Positions 8,419 through 16,709 of a stretch of DNA of 64,000 nt are shown in pieces (within the stretch, counting starts at the first letter, position 1; each line of letters starts with the position of its first letter). This DNA is from a bacterium (GTDB lineage Bacteria > 4484-113 > JAFGCY01): positions 223,744 through 287,743 of the forward strand of contig JAGRNT010000002.1 in NCBI GenBank assembly GCA_020440605.1, written 5' to 3'. A program made the position numbers and the translations under genes. The notes under the pieces are model-generated. The model saw only the letters and a list, made by a program, of their open reading frames with translations, ran no database searches and was not told where the DNA came from.

Positions 8419-9120
8419 ATGCCGCTCATCACGCAGCTCAGATCCCGCCGCCAGGAGAAATGGACCGAGGTCATTCCCGACGAGGGAGAGTCTCTGCTGC
8501 TTCCGGCCGGCACCCTGCCCGCCTGGTGGGAGGCCGGTTTCAGCGTACCGGAGGTGGAATGGCAACGCACCGCGCGGATGTCGCGCTTCCACCTGATGTA
8601 CGACCGGGCCTGCCGCCTGCTGACACGCCGTGAGCATTTCGGCAGGGAACTGCAGCGCAAGCTGTCCCAGAACAACCGTGAGCATGATCTGGTTGATGAG
8701 GTGATCCGGCTCTGCCGCGAACGGGGCTTCATTGACGACGAACGCGCCGCTCAGACCGCCTCTGAACAGCTGCTGGCCAAGGGGGCGATCGGCGCGCCAA
8801 AACTGATGCAGGAACTGCTGCGCCGCGGCTGTGATCGCGAGTTGGCACAGCGTATGGTCCAGGAGCACTGCGGCGGGGTTGACAGTTTCAGCAGTGCACT
8901 GGAACTGCTGGAGGGCCGGCGCAGGACATACGAGGGAAAGTTGCAGCAGTACCGGCGCAGGCTGGGTGACACGGCTGACCGGACATTGGAACTGCAGATC
9001 AGAGCCAAGCTCTCGGCTTCGATGCTGTCATTTCTTGCCGGTCGCGGGTTCACGGACTCGGAATCACGTCAGGCTGTGCGTGAGTTCTGTGGCCGAGTCA
9101 TGGGCGGAGACGGTGACTGA
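8419..9120 (+). CDS. recX: RecX family regulatory protein
   Basis: 233 residues. The core is a chain of three-helix RecX repeats: LMYDRACRLLTRREHFGRELQRKL, then VIRLCRERGFIDDERAAQ, GAIGAPKLMQELLRRGCDRELAQRMV, and a last repeat near FLAGRGFTDSESRQAVREF. RecX proteins bind RecA filaments and limit recombinase activity. The N-terminal ~50 residues (VIPDEGESLLLPAG ...) match the extension seen in many RecX proteins. The start was chosen from the adjacent leaderless-type promoter; the frame is open upstream into the divergent cca gene. No recA is in the window. It ends immediately before the convergent CinA-like gene. Confidence 0.85.
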   Translation: MPLITQLRSRRQEKWTEVIPDEGESLLLPAGTLPAWWEAGFSVPEVEWQRTARMSRFHLMYDRACRLLTRREHFGRELQRKLSQNNREHDLVDEVIRLCRERGFIDDERAAQTASEQLLAKGAIGAPKLMQELLRRGCDRELAQRMVQEHCGGVDSFSSALELLEGRRRTYEGKLQQYRRRLGDTADRTLELQIRAKLSASMLSFLAGRGFTDSESRQAVREFCGRVMGGDGD

Positions 9121-9843
9121 TCAGTCCTCCAGCGCGATGATGTCCGCTTCAAGTTCCCTGCAGACCCGCTGCACTTCCTCCAGGTCGTCGCCAATCACCT
9201 TGATCTCCGTGAACCACTCCCCTTCCATCTTCGGATAGCTGCCGAAGTCAAGCGTGGGCCACTGCTGCTGGTAACGACGCAGCAGCGGAGCGAACACGGA
9301 CTCCGGCATACGCACGCGGAAGCTGGCAATCTGCTGGATCGGTCCTCTGAACTCGTCAGCCACTGTAGCCCACATCTCGCGCATCACGGAGGGTACTCCA
9401 GCCAGTACGTAGCAGTTGCCAAGCACGAATCCCGGCGCTGATGTGGACTGGGTGCGGATCAGCCGGGCACCGGTCGGCAGGGTGCACATCGCGAGCTGGC
9501 CTTCATTGAGTTCCGCCCCCTTGCGTCTGCGCCATTCCTGTGCGGCATCCTCGAACAAGATGCACTCCAGGCCGAATGCCAGTGCCACTGCATCCCTCGT
9601 CAGGTCATCCGGTGTCGGCCCGATGCCGCCGCTGGTGATCACCCTGTCGAACAGACCCGCCATGCTGCGCAGCATGGCTGCGATCAGTTCGAGGTCGTCA
9701 GGAATGGTCACGATCCGCTCAAGTCGAGCGCCGCGCTGAGCCAGTTCCCCGGCGAGGAAGTGGCTGTTCGTGTCCTGCGTATCACCGCGCAGGATCTCAT
9801 TGCCGATCACCAGCAGTGCCACTGACATGTGCCCGTCTGCCAT
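9121..9843 (-). CDS. CinA-type molybdopterin-binding domain protein
   Basis: About 240 residues: ALLVIGNEILRGDTQDTN, then the MoaB/MogA-like core VITSGGIGPTPDDLTRDAVA, then LTPTGARLI-like and VLAGVPSVMREMW. This matches the N-terminal competence/damage-inducible CinA domain without the C-terminal amidohydrolase, so it is a stand-alone COG1058-type protein. Some relatives act on nucleotide or cofactor metabolites; no specific reaction can be assigned. The start at 9843 is favoured by TATTGT 7 nt upstream; an ATG at 9828 just before SVALLVIG is the alternative. The longer open frame upstream runs into the divergent gene and is rejected. Confidence 0.82.
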   Translation of the reverse strand: MADGHMSVALLVIGNEILRGDTQDTNSHFLAGELAQRGARLERIVTIPDDLELIAAMLRSMAGLFDRVITSGGIGPTPDDLTRDAVALAFGLECILFEDAAQEWRRRKGAELNEGQLAMCTLPTGARLIRTQSTSAPGFVLGNCYVLAGVPSVMREMWATVADEFRGPIQQIASFRVRMPESVFAPLLRRYQQQWPTLDFGSYPKMEGEWFTEIKVIGDDLEEVQRVCRELEADIIALED

Positions 9844-9849
9844 ATTGGT

Positions 9850-9856
9850 TACAATA
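9850..9856. promoter_or_regulatory. Overlapping divergent -10 elements
   Basis: TACAATA on the plus strand (TACAAT, 9 nt before TTG 9865) is TATTGTA on the minus strand (TATTGT, 7 nt before ATG 9843). Both divergent genes could start transcription from this single heptamer, in which case they would compete. Confidence 0.4.
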
Positions 9857-9864
9857 TCATCAAG

Positions 9865-10647
9865 TTGGCATTCAAGCTGTCCATCCTGCTGATCTGGCTG
9901 AGCGTGCCCCTCGCCGCCTACCATTTCGCCACCCGCAGCTATTCGGAATACCAGCGCATAGAGCAGGACCAGCTCCGCGTGCTTGACGACTGGGAGAGCT
10001 ATCTGAGATCGCACACAGGGGCCCTGACGGCCCAGAGCCGCGAGACCACCCGCGTGCTCGTGCCGGGGGAGCGCGATGAATGGAAGCAGGATTGGCGGGC
10101 ACTGGTGGCTGCCCGTGAAGCAGAGCGTGCCCGGCTCCCGAAACTGCGCGCCAGCCATTATCCACTCAGCATTCAGCGCCTGCAGGATCTTGATTCGCGA
10201 CTTGAGGATCTGCAGGAGGACATCGAGCGGGCTGAACAGTACTGGTTCGACAGTATCCGCATCCGCGGCAGCATAGAGCAGCTGGTCAGCCAGATTGACT
10301 CGGCGCGAAGCACCGCGGACTACTACGAGAGAATCCGCGCCCATGGAATCCACCGCATGCTGCTGGATGACATTTCCCTGATGGAGGATGCCCTGCGTCA
10401 GCGCTGGAATGATCTGAGACGGGCGGAGCAGCAGGCTTCAGGCAGGCTGAGTGATGCGCAGCGTGACTCACGTGGAATGTTTGACGACATGGACGAGCTC
10501 AGGGAACTGCGCAGGCGTGATACTGAGGAATCCTACCAGGCTGATCTACAGCAGCGTCTGGAGGAATTCAACCTGGCGGAGGAGCTCAGAAAGCTGGCGG
10601 CCGGGGACGACGCGGACGCCGCCCCCGGCCAGCCGGGAATAGTCTGA
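9865..10647 (+). CDS. Membrane-anchored coiled-coil protein of unknown function
   Basis: About 260 residues if TTG 9865 is the start; the frame is open to 9829 but the upstream part overlaps the divergent gene. One N-terminal transmembrane segment (FKLSILLIWLSVPLAAYHFA) is followed by an almost entirely charged, heptad-rich stretch: IEQDQLRVLDDWESYLR, LQDLDSRLEDLQEDIERAEQYW, LRRAEQQASGRLSDAQRD. The protein should sit in the cytoplasmic membrane with a long helical domain on one side. The TM-plus-coiled-coil form resembles many septum or envelope scaffold proteins, but no family motif was recognised. It converges on the SIR2-TPR gene with 9 nt between. Confidence 0.65.
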   Translation: MAFKLSILLIWLSVPLAAYHFATRSYSEYQRIEQDQLRVLDDWESYLRSHTGALTAQSRETTRVLVPGERDEWKQDWRALVAAREAERARLPKLRASHYPLSIQRLQDLDSRLEDLQEDIERAEQYWFDSIRIRGSIEQLVSQIDSARSTADYYERIRAHGIHRMLLDDISLMEDALRQRWNDLRRAEQQASGRLSDAQRDSRGMFDDMDELRELRRRDTEESYQADLQQRLEEFNLAEELRKLAAGDDADAAPGQPGIV

Positions 10648-10656
10648 AGTTGAAGC

Positions 10657-13530
10657 TCAGCTCACGAGCCCGCTGAACTCAGGCGTGGACATGATCTCAG
10701 CCTTGAGGTTCGGATTGCGGGTGATCGCGGTGTTCAGGCACTTGCGGGCATCATCGATGTTGCGCTTCATGACGTGCGCCAGCGCACTGTCAACGTAGAA
10801 GCGCGGCTTGTCCTCAAAGCGCTCCAGCGCTTCCTCGAAGACCTCGAGCGCCTTGTCATACTCCTTCTGGCGGATGATCGAGATGCCCTTGTAGTGGTAG
10901 GCCTGCCACTTGTCGGGACGCAGGCGGATGGCGTTGTCAAAGTGATCAACGGCCTTGGCGAACTGCTCCAGCTCCGCCAGCAGCAGGCCGCGGCGGTAGT
11001 AGCTGTCAGCGTGGTTCTCATTGAGCTTGAGGGCCTGTGCGAAGGTGTCGGCGGCACTGAGCTGGTCGCCCAGTCCGTCCTCGGCGATGCCCTTCTGGTA
11101 GTAGACCTCGGCATTCTTCTTGTCGTAGCGCAGCAGGTAGTTGATGCACTCCAGCGCCTCTTCATAGCGGTGCAGGCGGTTGAGCGCCACTGTCTTGTTG
11201 AGCCAGGTCTCGAGATGAGTACGGTCACACTCAAGCGCCTTGTCATAGGCCTGCACGGCGGCGGTGTAGTAGCGCACCACCTCCTGGCGGGATTCAGCGG
11301 CCTCACCGAGCTTGCGGTTGGCTTCACCGAGCTCGAACCATCCGCGCAGGTCCTGCGAGTTGCGGTTGAGGAACTTCGTGAGGAACTCGATCTGTCCGTT
11401 GAACTCACCGAGGTTGCCAAGCAGAAGCGCCTTGCGGTACCAGACCATGTCATTGTCATTGTTCAGCTCAAGGGACTTGTCGAAGGCCTGCATGGCCTTC
11501 TCGCGGTCACCGAGCTGCTCCTGCACAAGGCCGCGGTTGTACCAGATCCGCGCATCCTCAGGGAAACGGTCAAGGTACTTGTCGGTGTATTCCAGTGCCT
11601 CGTCGTAGTGCTCCGTACCGTAGTAGGACAGTCCGAGATTTGCCCAGGCCTCGGGGTCACCGGGTTGGGTATGCGTGAACTCCTCGAAGCTCTCCTGCGC
11701 CTTGTCGTACTTGCTGATCATCAGCTCGGCGGTACCGCGTTGCTTGAAGCTCATGTCGTCATCTTCATTGAGTTCAATGCAGTGCTCGAATTCGAAGATC
11801 GCCTGTCCGTCCTGGCCCATCTTGCCAAGCAGGATGCCGCAGTTGTAGCGGGCGTTGAAGAAGCGGGCGTTGATGTCACGGGCGCGCTTGAAGCAGTTCA
11901 GCGCCGTGAGGATATTGCCCTGCTCGTAGTAGCACAGACCGAGGTTGTACCAGGCCTTGTAGTAGCCGCTGTTGACGGAGACGGCACTTTCGTAGCTCTC
12001 GATCTCCGCCCGGCGGTCGCCGAGCTTGTGTGCTGCGAGGCCCCGGTTGTACCAGATGTAGTCAATGTTGCCCTTCAGCTCGAGGACCTTGTCATAGTTG
12101 GCCATTTCATCTGAATACTGGCCGAGATCGTGCTGGCACATCGCGCGTGCAATGTAGGTTCCCCAGCTCTTGGGCTCCAGAGCCAGTGAGCGGTCGAAGA
12201 ACTCCAGTGCCTCGCGATAGCGACCCATGCTGTAATTGGCCCAGCCGAGACCCCAGTAGACATGAGGGTTATCCGGGAAGTGCTTGGCAACGTCCGTCAG
12301 CTTCACTTCCGCATCCATGTACTGCTGGTGCTTCAGGTCATTGAAGCAGTGGTTGATGAGCTTGCGTTCTGCGTCCCGTGCGGCGCGCTCCTTCTCTTCC
12401 TTCTTCTTGAACATGCCGCTCTGTTCGGACTTCCACACCTCATGGATGAGGTTGTAGTCGCGCACGAGGAAACCCTCATCGAGCAGGTCGCGATGCACGA
12501 GATCGGCAAGAGTGGCACCGACACGGCCCTCACGCTCGCGCAGCTCGCCGTATCCCATCTTGTTGAAACGGAAGAAGGCCACATCCAGTTCGGACTCGAT
12601 CGCGGCGAAGCCGAGCTTGCTGGCAATCTTCTCAAAGAGGAAGTCGGCGTCGTCCGTTTCAAAGATACGGAAGTCCTTGCCCTTGTCGAGGCCGATCGCC
12701 ATCAGGTCCGTGATCGTCTCAGGCACATGCTTCATGTTGCCCTGGTAGCCCCAGTAAAGACCACCGGAGAGCACATCCGGGTGATCATGCACGATCTCCA
12801 TCAGCATGTTCATCACGGAGTATTCAGTGCCGCTGTAACCCATTATCACGAGACCGACGTTGCTCATGGACTTCACAAGGAAGTCGCGCAGGTCGTCATT
12901 GTGCTTGGCCATTCCCTCGCGCAGGTAGCGGACATCGTAGCGATCAAGGTCCCCATGGACCTTGACAACATACCTGTGGTCCTCATCCTTGACCTCGACA
13001 AGCTGGTCGGGGCCCTTGATCGTCACGCAGTTCGTACCGCGCAGCCAGTAGAAGGCATCCTCAGTGAGCGTGTCCCAGTTAGTGGTGTACACGCGGTTGT
13101 TGAGCTTGCCTTCCTTGACGCCGATGGCGAAGTTGAGCTGCGCCGGGCTGGGGAAACGTCCCTCCATATACCGACGGAACAGCTCGGTGCGCAGGTAGAC
13201 GGAGGGAAACTCCTTCTCCAGCGCCGAGATGTAGGCATAGTTCGGATTGAACCACTTCTCGCGGCTGACCCAGTCTGACAGTTCGTCTGCTGTCATCTGT
13301 CCGCGCTTTGCGGGGTTGGTCTTCTCGAAGACCTTGACGATGATCTCATCAATGATGTCTCGGGATAGGGGTATGCCTGCACTGACTGACATGCCCGCCC
13401 CGAAGAAGAACTGGAACTTTGCGGGACGCGAATAGAACTTCTCGAGGAATTCATCCTGGGAGATGATCGCCTCGTTGAGAACGTCCTTGCGGTCACGCTG
13501 TTCCACCTTGATGCGACGACGGATTGACAT
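10657..13530 (-). CDS. SIR2-like domain fused to a long TPR array
   Basis: 957 residues. Residues ~35-300 form a SIR2-like Rossmann domain: FFFGAGMSVSAGIPLSRD (41-58), TTNWDTLTED with Asn151, KVHGD with His192, and MGYSGTE. Asn and His at these places are the NAD-hydrolysing pair in defence SIR2 proteins such as ThsA and DSR2; here this is inferred by position. From ~395 to the end come about 16 TPR-like repeats (YWGLGWANYSMGRYREALEFF, AWYNLGLCYYEQGNILTALNCF and so on). No STAND NTPase or transmembrane segment lies between. The gene sits among housekeeping genes, divergent from rsmD, with TATAAT at 13571-13576 and a leader of ~40 nt. It could be an NADase effector with a TPR sensor or a cellular signalling protein. 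Confidence 0.85.
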   Translation of the reverse strand: MSIRRRIKVEQRDRKDVLNEAIISQDEFLEKFYSRPAKFQFFFGAGMSVSAGIPLSRDIIDEIIVKVFEKTNPAKRGQMTADELSDWVSREKWFNPNYAYISALEKEFPSVYLRTELFRRYMEGRFPSPAQLNFAIGVKEGKLNNRVYTTNWDTLTEDAFYWLRGTNCVTIKGPDQLVEVKDEDHRYVVKVHGDLDRYDVRYLREGMAKHNDDLRDFLVKSMSNVGLVIMGYSGTEYSVMNMLMEIVHDHPDVLSGGLYWGYQGNMKHVPETITDLMAIGLDKGKDFRIFETDDADFLFEKIASKLGFAAIESELDVAFFRFNKMGYGELREREGRVGATLADLVHRDLLDEGFLVRDYNLIHEVWKSEQSGMFKKKEEKERAARDAERKLINHCFNDLKHQQYMDAEVKLTDVAKHFPDNPHVYWGLGWANYSMGRYREALEFFDRSLALEPKSWGTYIARAMCQHDLGQYSDEMANYDKVLELKGNIDYIWYNRGLAAHKLGDRRAEIESYESAVSVNSGYYKAWYNLGLCYYEQGNILTALNCFKRARDINARFFNARYNCGILLGKMGQDGQAIFEFEHCIELNEDDDMSFKQRGTAELMISKYDKAQESFEEFTHTQPGDPEAWANLGLSYYGTEHYDEALEYTDKYLDRFPEDARIWYNRGLVQEQLGDREKAMQAFDKSLELNNDNDMVWYRKALLLGNLGEFNGQIEFLTKFLNRNSQDLRGWFELGEANRKLGEAAESRQEVVRYYTAAVQAYDKALECDRTHLETWLNKTVALNRLHRYEEALECINYLLRYDKKNAEVYYQKGIAEDGLGDQLSAADTFAQALKLNENHADSYYRRGLLLAELEQFAKAVDHFDNAIRLRPDKWQAYHYKGISIIRQKEYDKALEVFEEALERFEDKPRFYVDSALAHVMKRNIDDARKCLNTAITRNPNLKAEIMSTPEFSGLVS

Positions 13531-13570
13531 AGGAAGCTACCCCTTGCATAGGATTCGAAAGAGACGTCTG

Positions 13571-13576
13571 ATTATA
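13571..13576 (-). promoter_or_regulatory. -10 element of the SIR2-TPR gene
   Basis: Perfect TATAAT on the minus strand about 40 nt before the ATG at 13530. Unlike its divergent neighbour rsmD, this gene has a leader. Confidence 0.5.
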
Positions 13577-13581
13577 GCAAA

Positions 13582-13597
13582 CATGGGTCTTCCCATG
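13582..13597. promoter_or_regulatory. Inverted repeat between divergent promoters (possible operator)
   Basis: CATGGG-TCTT-CCCATG, a perfect 6-bp inverted repeat, lies between the TATAAT boxes of the SIR2-TPR gene and rsmD, just upstream of the former's -10. It could be a regulator site; the length is short enough for chance. Confidence 0.3.
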
Positions 13598-13616
13598 AGC
13601 CTTCACGGGGGCGGAC

Positions 13617-13622
13617 TATAAT
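13617..13622 (+). promoter_or_regulatory. -10 element of rsmD (leaderless promoter)
   Basis: Perfect TATAAT, then CCAGCG, then the GTG start at 13629. The 6-nt spacing places the transcription start at or beside the start codon. Confidence 0.6.
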
Positions 13623-13628
13623 CCAGCG

Positions 13629-14210
13629 GTGCGCATCACTTCCGGAGAACTCAAGGGCCGCGAGATCAGGCTGGCCAGGGGCAGCCGAGCCCGGCCTGCC
13701 ACCGGCTTCGTTCGTGAGCTCGTGATGAACCTCTTCACTCCGGACAGACTGCGCAGGGGCGCATTCCTCGATATCTGTGCGGGTAGTGGCATTGTGGGGT
13801 TTGAGGCCCTTTCCAGAGGTGCGCAGATGCTCCTGAGCGTGGAGGTAGACCGACGCACGGGTGATGACATCCGCAACATGGCGCGCGAATTCGGAGTGGA
13901 GGACAGGTTCCGCCTGCTGCGCGTGGATGGCCGGCGCTGCATGCCGGCAGTCAGCAAGCAGCTTTCCGGGGGAGTGAAACTGTCCTGCTGCTTCCTCGAT
14001 CCTCCCTACATCAGGGATATGGCAAGTTCTTTACTTCCCGGTCTGCTCGCTGCGAAGGATGTCTGGGATGACGATGCGCTTATAATCATGCGAACTCCGG
14101 ATGAACTGAACGAGTCCCAATCAGGTCTCGAATTCCTGGGCAGGAGACGTGCCGGCAATGCCTGGCTGTGGATATTCAGGCCTCCACAGCCGGCGAACCC
14201 CGGGGAGTAG
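13629..14210 (+). CDS. rsmD: 16S rRNA (guanine-N2)-methyltransferase RsmD
   Basis: 193 residues starting with GTG. RsmD features: RITSGELKGREIRLARG, RPATGFVRELVMNLF, SAM motif I as FLDICAGSGIVGFEALSRGA, VEVDRR, and the catalytic DPPY in CCFLDPPYIRDM. It methylates G966 of 16S rRNA (E. coli numbering) during 30S assembly. There is no Shine-Dalgarno; TATAAT ends 6 nt before GTG, so the message is probably leaderless. The next methyltransferase gene starts 4 nt after the stop, so the two are likely one operon. Confidence 0.88.
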   Translation: MRITSGELKGREIRLARGSRARPATGFVRELVMNLFTPDRLRRGAFLDICAGSGIVGFEALSRGAQMLLSVEVDRRTGDDIRNMAREFGVEDRFRLLRVDGRRCMPAVSKQLSGGVKLSCCFLDPPYIRDMASSLLPGLLAAKDVWDDDALIIMRTPDELNESQSGLEFLGRRRAGNAWLWIFRPPQPANPGE

Positions 14211-14214
14211 ATAG

Positions 14215-14895
14215 ATGAGAGACCTCACTGTACCTGAGCAGAAGGAAATCTGGGATCGCCGCAATGCCAATGAATCGTTCAGGGATCTTGCGCCGGATCC
14301 GCGCGTGCTGCATTACATAGGAGATCTGCCTCAGCAGTCGCGCCGTGCCCTGGACTTGGGCTGCGGCAATGGCCGTCACCTGCTCCAGCTTGCCGAAATC
14401 GGCTGGCGTTGCACCGGGATAGACTGGAGCACGGAGGCCCTGGTTCAGACCCGCCAGGCTCTGAGCGGATTCGAGCAGACCACAAGCGTTCTCAACGGCG
14501 ATTTCCGCCGTACCACTTTCAGTGGCAACTACTTCCATCTGATCCTGGCAATCGATGTGATCCACCATGGCAAACGCCGCGATCTGGAACGGGCCATCGC
14601 TGAGATCAAGCGCATCAAGGCCATCAGCGGCGACGTGCTGGTCAGCCTGCCGGGGATGCGCAACGCACCGGCGGAACACCAGGCGGACTGGATTGAAGAG
14701 CAGACAGTAGTTCTGCGCAATGGTCTGGAAGTCGGCATCCCCCACCATTTCATCAAGGAAGAGGACATCGGCAAGCTGTTCAGGACATTTCGCAAGATCT
14801 CAGCCGAACGTGTCGTGCTGCCGATGCCACCCGGTGTGGAGCCACTGCACAGCATGCATGAGAATGAGTGGTACTGGATCAGGCTAAGCGGTTGA
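14215..14895 (+). CDS. SAM-dependent methyltransferase, class I
   Basis: 226 residues. SAM-binding motif I is ALDLGCGNGRHLLQLAEIGW, followed by CTGIDWSTEAL and a motif IV-like LILAIDVIHHGKRRDLERAI. The N-terminus (EKEIWDRRNANESFRDLAPDP-like) and the spacing resemble small-molecule or tellurite-resistance type methyltransferases, but the substrate cannot be read from the sequence. GGGGAG lies 7 nt before the ATG and overlaps the end of rsmD, so translation is probably coupled to it. It is followed by tRNA-Ser on the other strand. Confidence 0.75.
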   Translation: MRDLTVPEQKEIWDRRNANESFRDLAPDPRVLHYIGDLPQQSRRALDLGCGNGRHLLQLAEIGWRCTGIDWSTEALVQTRQALSGFEQTTSVLNGDFRRTTFSGNYFHLILAIDVIHHGKRRDLERAIAEIKRIKAISGDVLVSLPGMRNAPAEHQADWIEEQTVVLRNGLEVGIPHHFIKEEDIGKLFRTFRKISAERVVLPMPPGVEPLHSMHENEWYWIRLSG

Positions 14896-14935
14896 GCCTC
14901 AGCAGGAATGCTGTTTGCGGAGGCAGGGGAATCAA

Positions 14936-15022
14936 CGGAGAGGGAGGGATTCGAACCCTCGGTACGTATTACCGTACACCCGCTTTCCAGGCGAGCACCT
15001 TAAACCACTCGGTCACCTCTCC
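14936..15022 (-). tRNA. tRNA-Ser (anticodon GGA)
   Basis: On the minus strand the 7-bp acceptor stem GGAGAGG/CCTCTCC is perfect. The anticodon loop is CTGGAAA with anticodon GGA (14986-14988), reading UCC/UCU serine codons. The long variable arm is typical of class II tRNAs, and the T arm GAGGG-TTCGAAT-CCCTC and discriminator G are intact. No CCA is encoded, which fits the cca gene at 6926-8386. Confidence 0.95.
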
Positions 15023-15086
15023 TGAGGGCTGCTAATTATAGCGCCGGAGAACGGAAACGTCTGCCCTGCCCTGCAGTTTCAGTCCA

Positions 15087-16001
15087 TCAGTGGCGGATGG
15101 TGCTGCGCGTCTTGCGGGCCGAGGTCGCCGCATCCTTCTTCTCGATCAGTTCGATCACCTTTCCGGCAATGTCAAGCCCAGTGGCACCTTCACTGCCTTC
15201 CAGTCCGGGGCTGCTGTTGACCTCCATCACCACCGGGCCATGGTTGCTGCGCAGCATGTCCACACCGGCGAAACCCAGTCCCAGTTTCTTGGCACTGCGC
15301 ACGGCTGTCATGCGCTCCTCAGGCGTGAGTTTGACCTTGCTGGCCGTTCCGCCACGGTGGAGGTTGGAGCGGAACTCTCCCGCCTGGGCCGTACGCTTCA
15401 TCGCACTCACGACCTTGTCCCCGATCACGATCGCGCGGATGTCGGATCCACCTGCTTCCTTGATGAATTCCTGGACGAGGATGTTGGCACTCAGGCCTCG
15501 GAAGGCCTCGATTACGGAGCCTGCTGCCTGATTGGTTTCAGCCAGGACAACTCCAATGCCCTGCGTTCCCTCAATCAGCTTGACAACCAACGGAGCCCCG
15601 CCAACCAGTTTCAGAAGTCCGTCGACATCCTGGGTGCTGTGTGCAAATCCAGTCACCGGCAGGCCGATACCTTCGCGCGCCAGGATCTGCAGGCTGCGCA
15701 GCTTGTCCCGGGAACGGGAGATTGCCTGGCTTTCATTGACACTGAAGACGTTCATCATCTCGAACTGCCGAACCACCGCAGTGCCATAGAAGGTATTGCT
15801 CGCACCGATGCGGGGGATCACGGCATCATATCCGGTCAGGGGATGCCCCTGGTACATGACCTGTGGCCTGTGCGAGGTGATGTCCATGTAGCAGCGCAGG
15901 TAATCAACCACACGCATTTCATGCCCCCGGGCCTCACCCGCTTCCTTCAGCCTGCGCGTCGAATACAGCGACGGCTTGCGTGACAGGATCAGAATTTTCA
16001 T
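15087..16001 (-). CDS. rimK: RimK-family ATP-grasp ligase (alpha-L-glutamate ligase)
   Basis: 304 residues. N-terminal Rossmann-like domain ([21 protein letters not shown] ... [15 protein letters not shown]), then an ATP-grasp fold: [52 protein letters not shown], and the metal-binding [14 protein letters not shown]. coli RimK adds glutamates to ribosomal protein S6 and can make poly-alpha-glutamate. It overlaps the stop of the upstream protease gene (TGATG), as in many genomes where the two are paired. It may act on S6 or on another substrate; the ligase type is secure, the substrate is not. Confidence 0.9.
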   Translation of the reverse strand: MKILILSRKPSLYSTRRLKEAGEARGHEMRVVDYLRCYMDITSHRPQVMYQGHPLTGYDAVIPRIGASNTFYGTAVVRQFEMMNVFSVNESQAISRSRDKLRSLQILAREGIGLPVTGFAHSTQDVDGLLKLVGGAPLVVKLIEGTQGIGVVLAETNQAAGSVIEAFRGLSANILVQEFIKEAGGSDIRAIVIGDKVVSAMKRTAQAGEFRSNLHRGGTASKVKLTPEERMTAVRSAKKLGLGFAGVDMLRSNHGPVVMEVNSSPGLEGSEGATGLDIAGKVIELIEKKDAATSARKTRSTIRH

Positions 16002-16525
16002 CAGGAGTCCTCTCCACTGGGATTGTCATTGGAAATACCGGGCTGCAGCCTGCGGTGGCGTCGGCCTGCCAGATACGATTCACCTGTGTTGACCAGGAAT
16101 CTGCCACGCAGTGCCTGACGGCCGATCAGCATCCGGAATTTCATGCTGTGCCTGCCGATCAGAGTCAGCTCAATCGGCAGCCGCTGCCCCATCAGCTCCA
16201 GCGTTGTCAGGATAACGGGCCTGAAGGTGGTCTTGCCATGGCTGCTGCGCACATGGCGGTGGTCAATCACAGGGGCGGTGATGGTGATAGCCCGGTCCTC
16301 ATTGCCCTGACGTGGGTGGATGGTGAAACGCACCATCTCCATGCCGTTCTCGGTGTACACCAGGATGTCATGCGCATGCAGCGCAGAAGTGCGAGCTCCA
16401 GTATCGATCTTGGCCTTGATCCAGGGCCGGGCAAGATCAGGCAGTCGCACCCATTCGCGCCAGCCGATCGCCGGCAGCTCTGCCGCGTCGATCTCCGCAC
16501 CGCTGATTCGCCGTTTGCCCGTCAC
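16001..16525 (-). CDS. RimK-associated retropepsin-like protease (PF05618 family)
   Basis: 174 residues with GTG start at 16523-16525. The key motif is [15 protein letters not shown], the DTGA turn of pepsin-like aspartic proteases, followed by [17 protein letters not shown] and a C-terminal [10 protein letters not shown]. The family was once named ATP-dependent zinc protease. It is found next to rimK and is thought to process what RimK makes. Translation of rimK is coupled through a stop-start overlap at 16001. A TACAAT hexamer (minus strand, 16578-16583) may be its promoter, leaving a leader of about 45 nt. Confidence 0.82.
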   Translation of the reverse strand: MTGKRRISGAEIDAAELPAIGWREWVRLPDLARPWIKAKIDTGARTSALHAHDILVYTENGMEMVRFTIHPRQGNEDRAITITAPVIDHRHVRSSHGKTTFRPVILTTLELMGQRLPIELTLIGRHSMKFRMLIGRQALRGRFLVNTGESYLAGRRHRRLQPGISNDNPSGEDS

Positions 16526-16595
16526 GCAGTCACCCTGCGATCAGGTGGCAGATTTCCGCACCTTCTCATATGAGCTGATTGTACGGTATGTGTGC

Positions 16596-16612
16596 CTCAA
16601 TCCGCGATTGAG
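16596..16612. repeat. Inverted repeat upstream of the protease-rimK operon
   Basis: CTCAATC-CGC-GATTGAG, a perfect 7-bp stem with a 3-nt loop between the RND gene and the protease gene. It could be a weak terminator of the RND operon or an operator upstream of the protease gene; no T-run follows on either strand. Confidence 0.35.
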
Positions 16613-16709
16613 TGGAACCGGTGGAAGGGATTTCCCACGCCTTCACGGCACTTCGCTGGCAACAACCTGGCGGCGCGGTCTGGAGATCAACGGGCGGCGA
16701 ACCAAAACC

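Noticed and set aside
10774..12114. Long plus-strand open frame (446 codons) opposite the TPR part of the SIR2-TPR gene
   Set aside because: It is the antisense shadow of the TPR repeats, with no start context and a Val/Leu-rich composition typical of such shadows.
10657..12400. Periodic repeats that might suggest a CRISPR array or tandem DNA repeat
   Set aside because: The period is that of TPR units at the protein level (about 102 nt), with varied DNA sequence and no identical repeats with unique spacers.
10657..13530. Calling the SIR2-TPR protein a sirtuin deacetylase
   Set aside because: It lacks the sirtuin zinc-binding cysteine pairs; the pattern fits the SIR2-like NADase group better.
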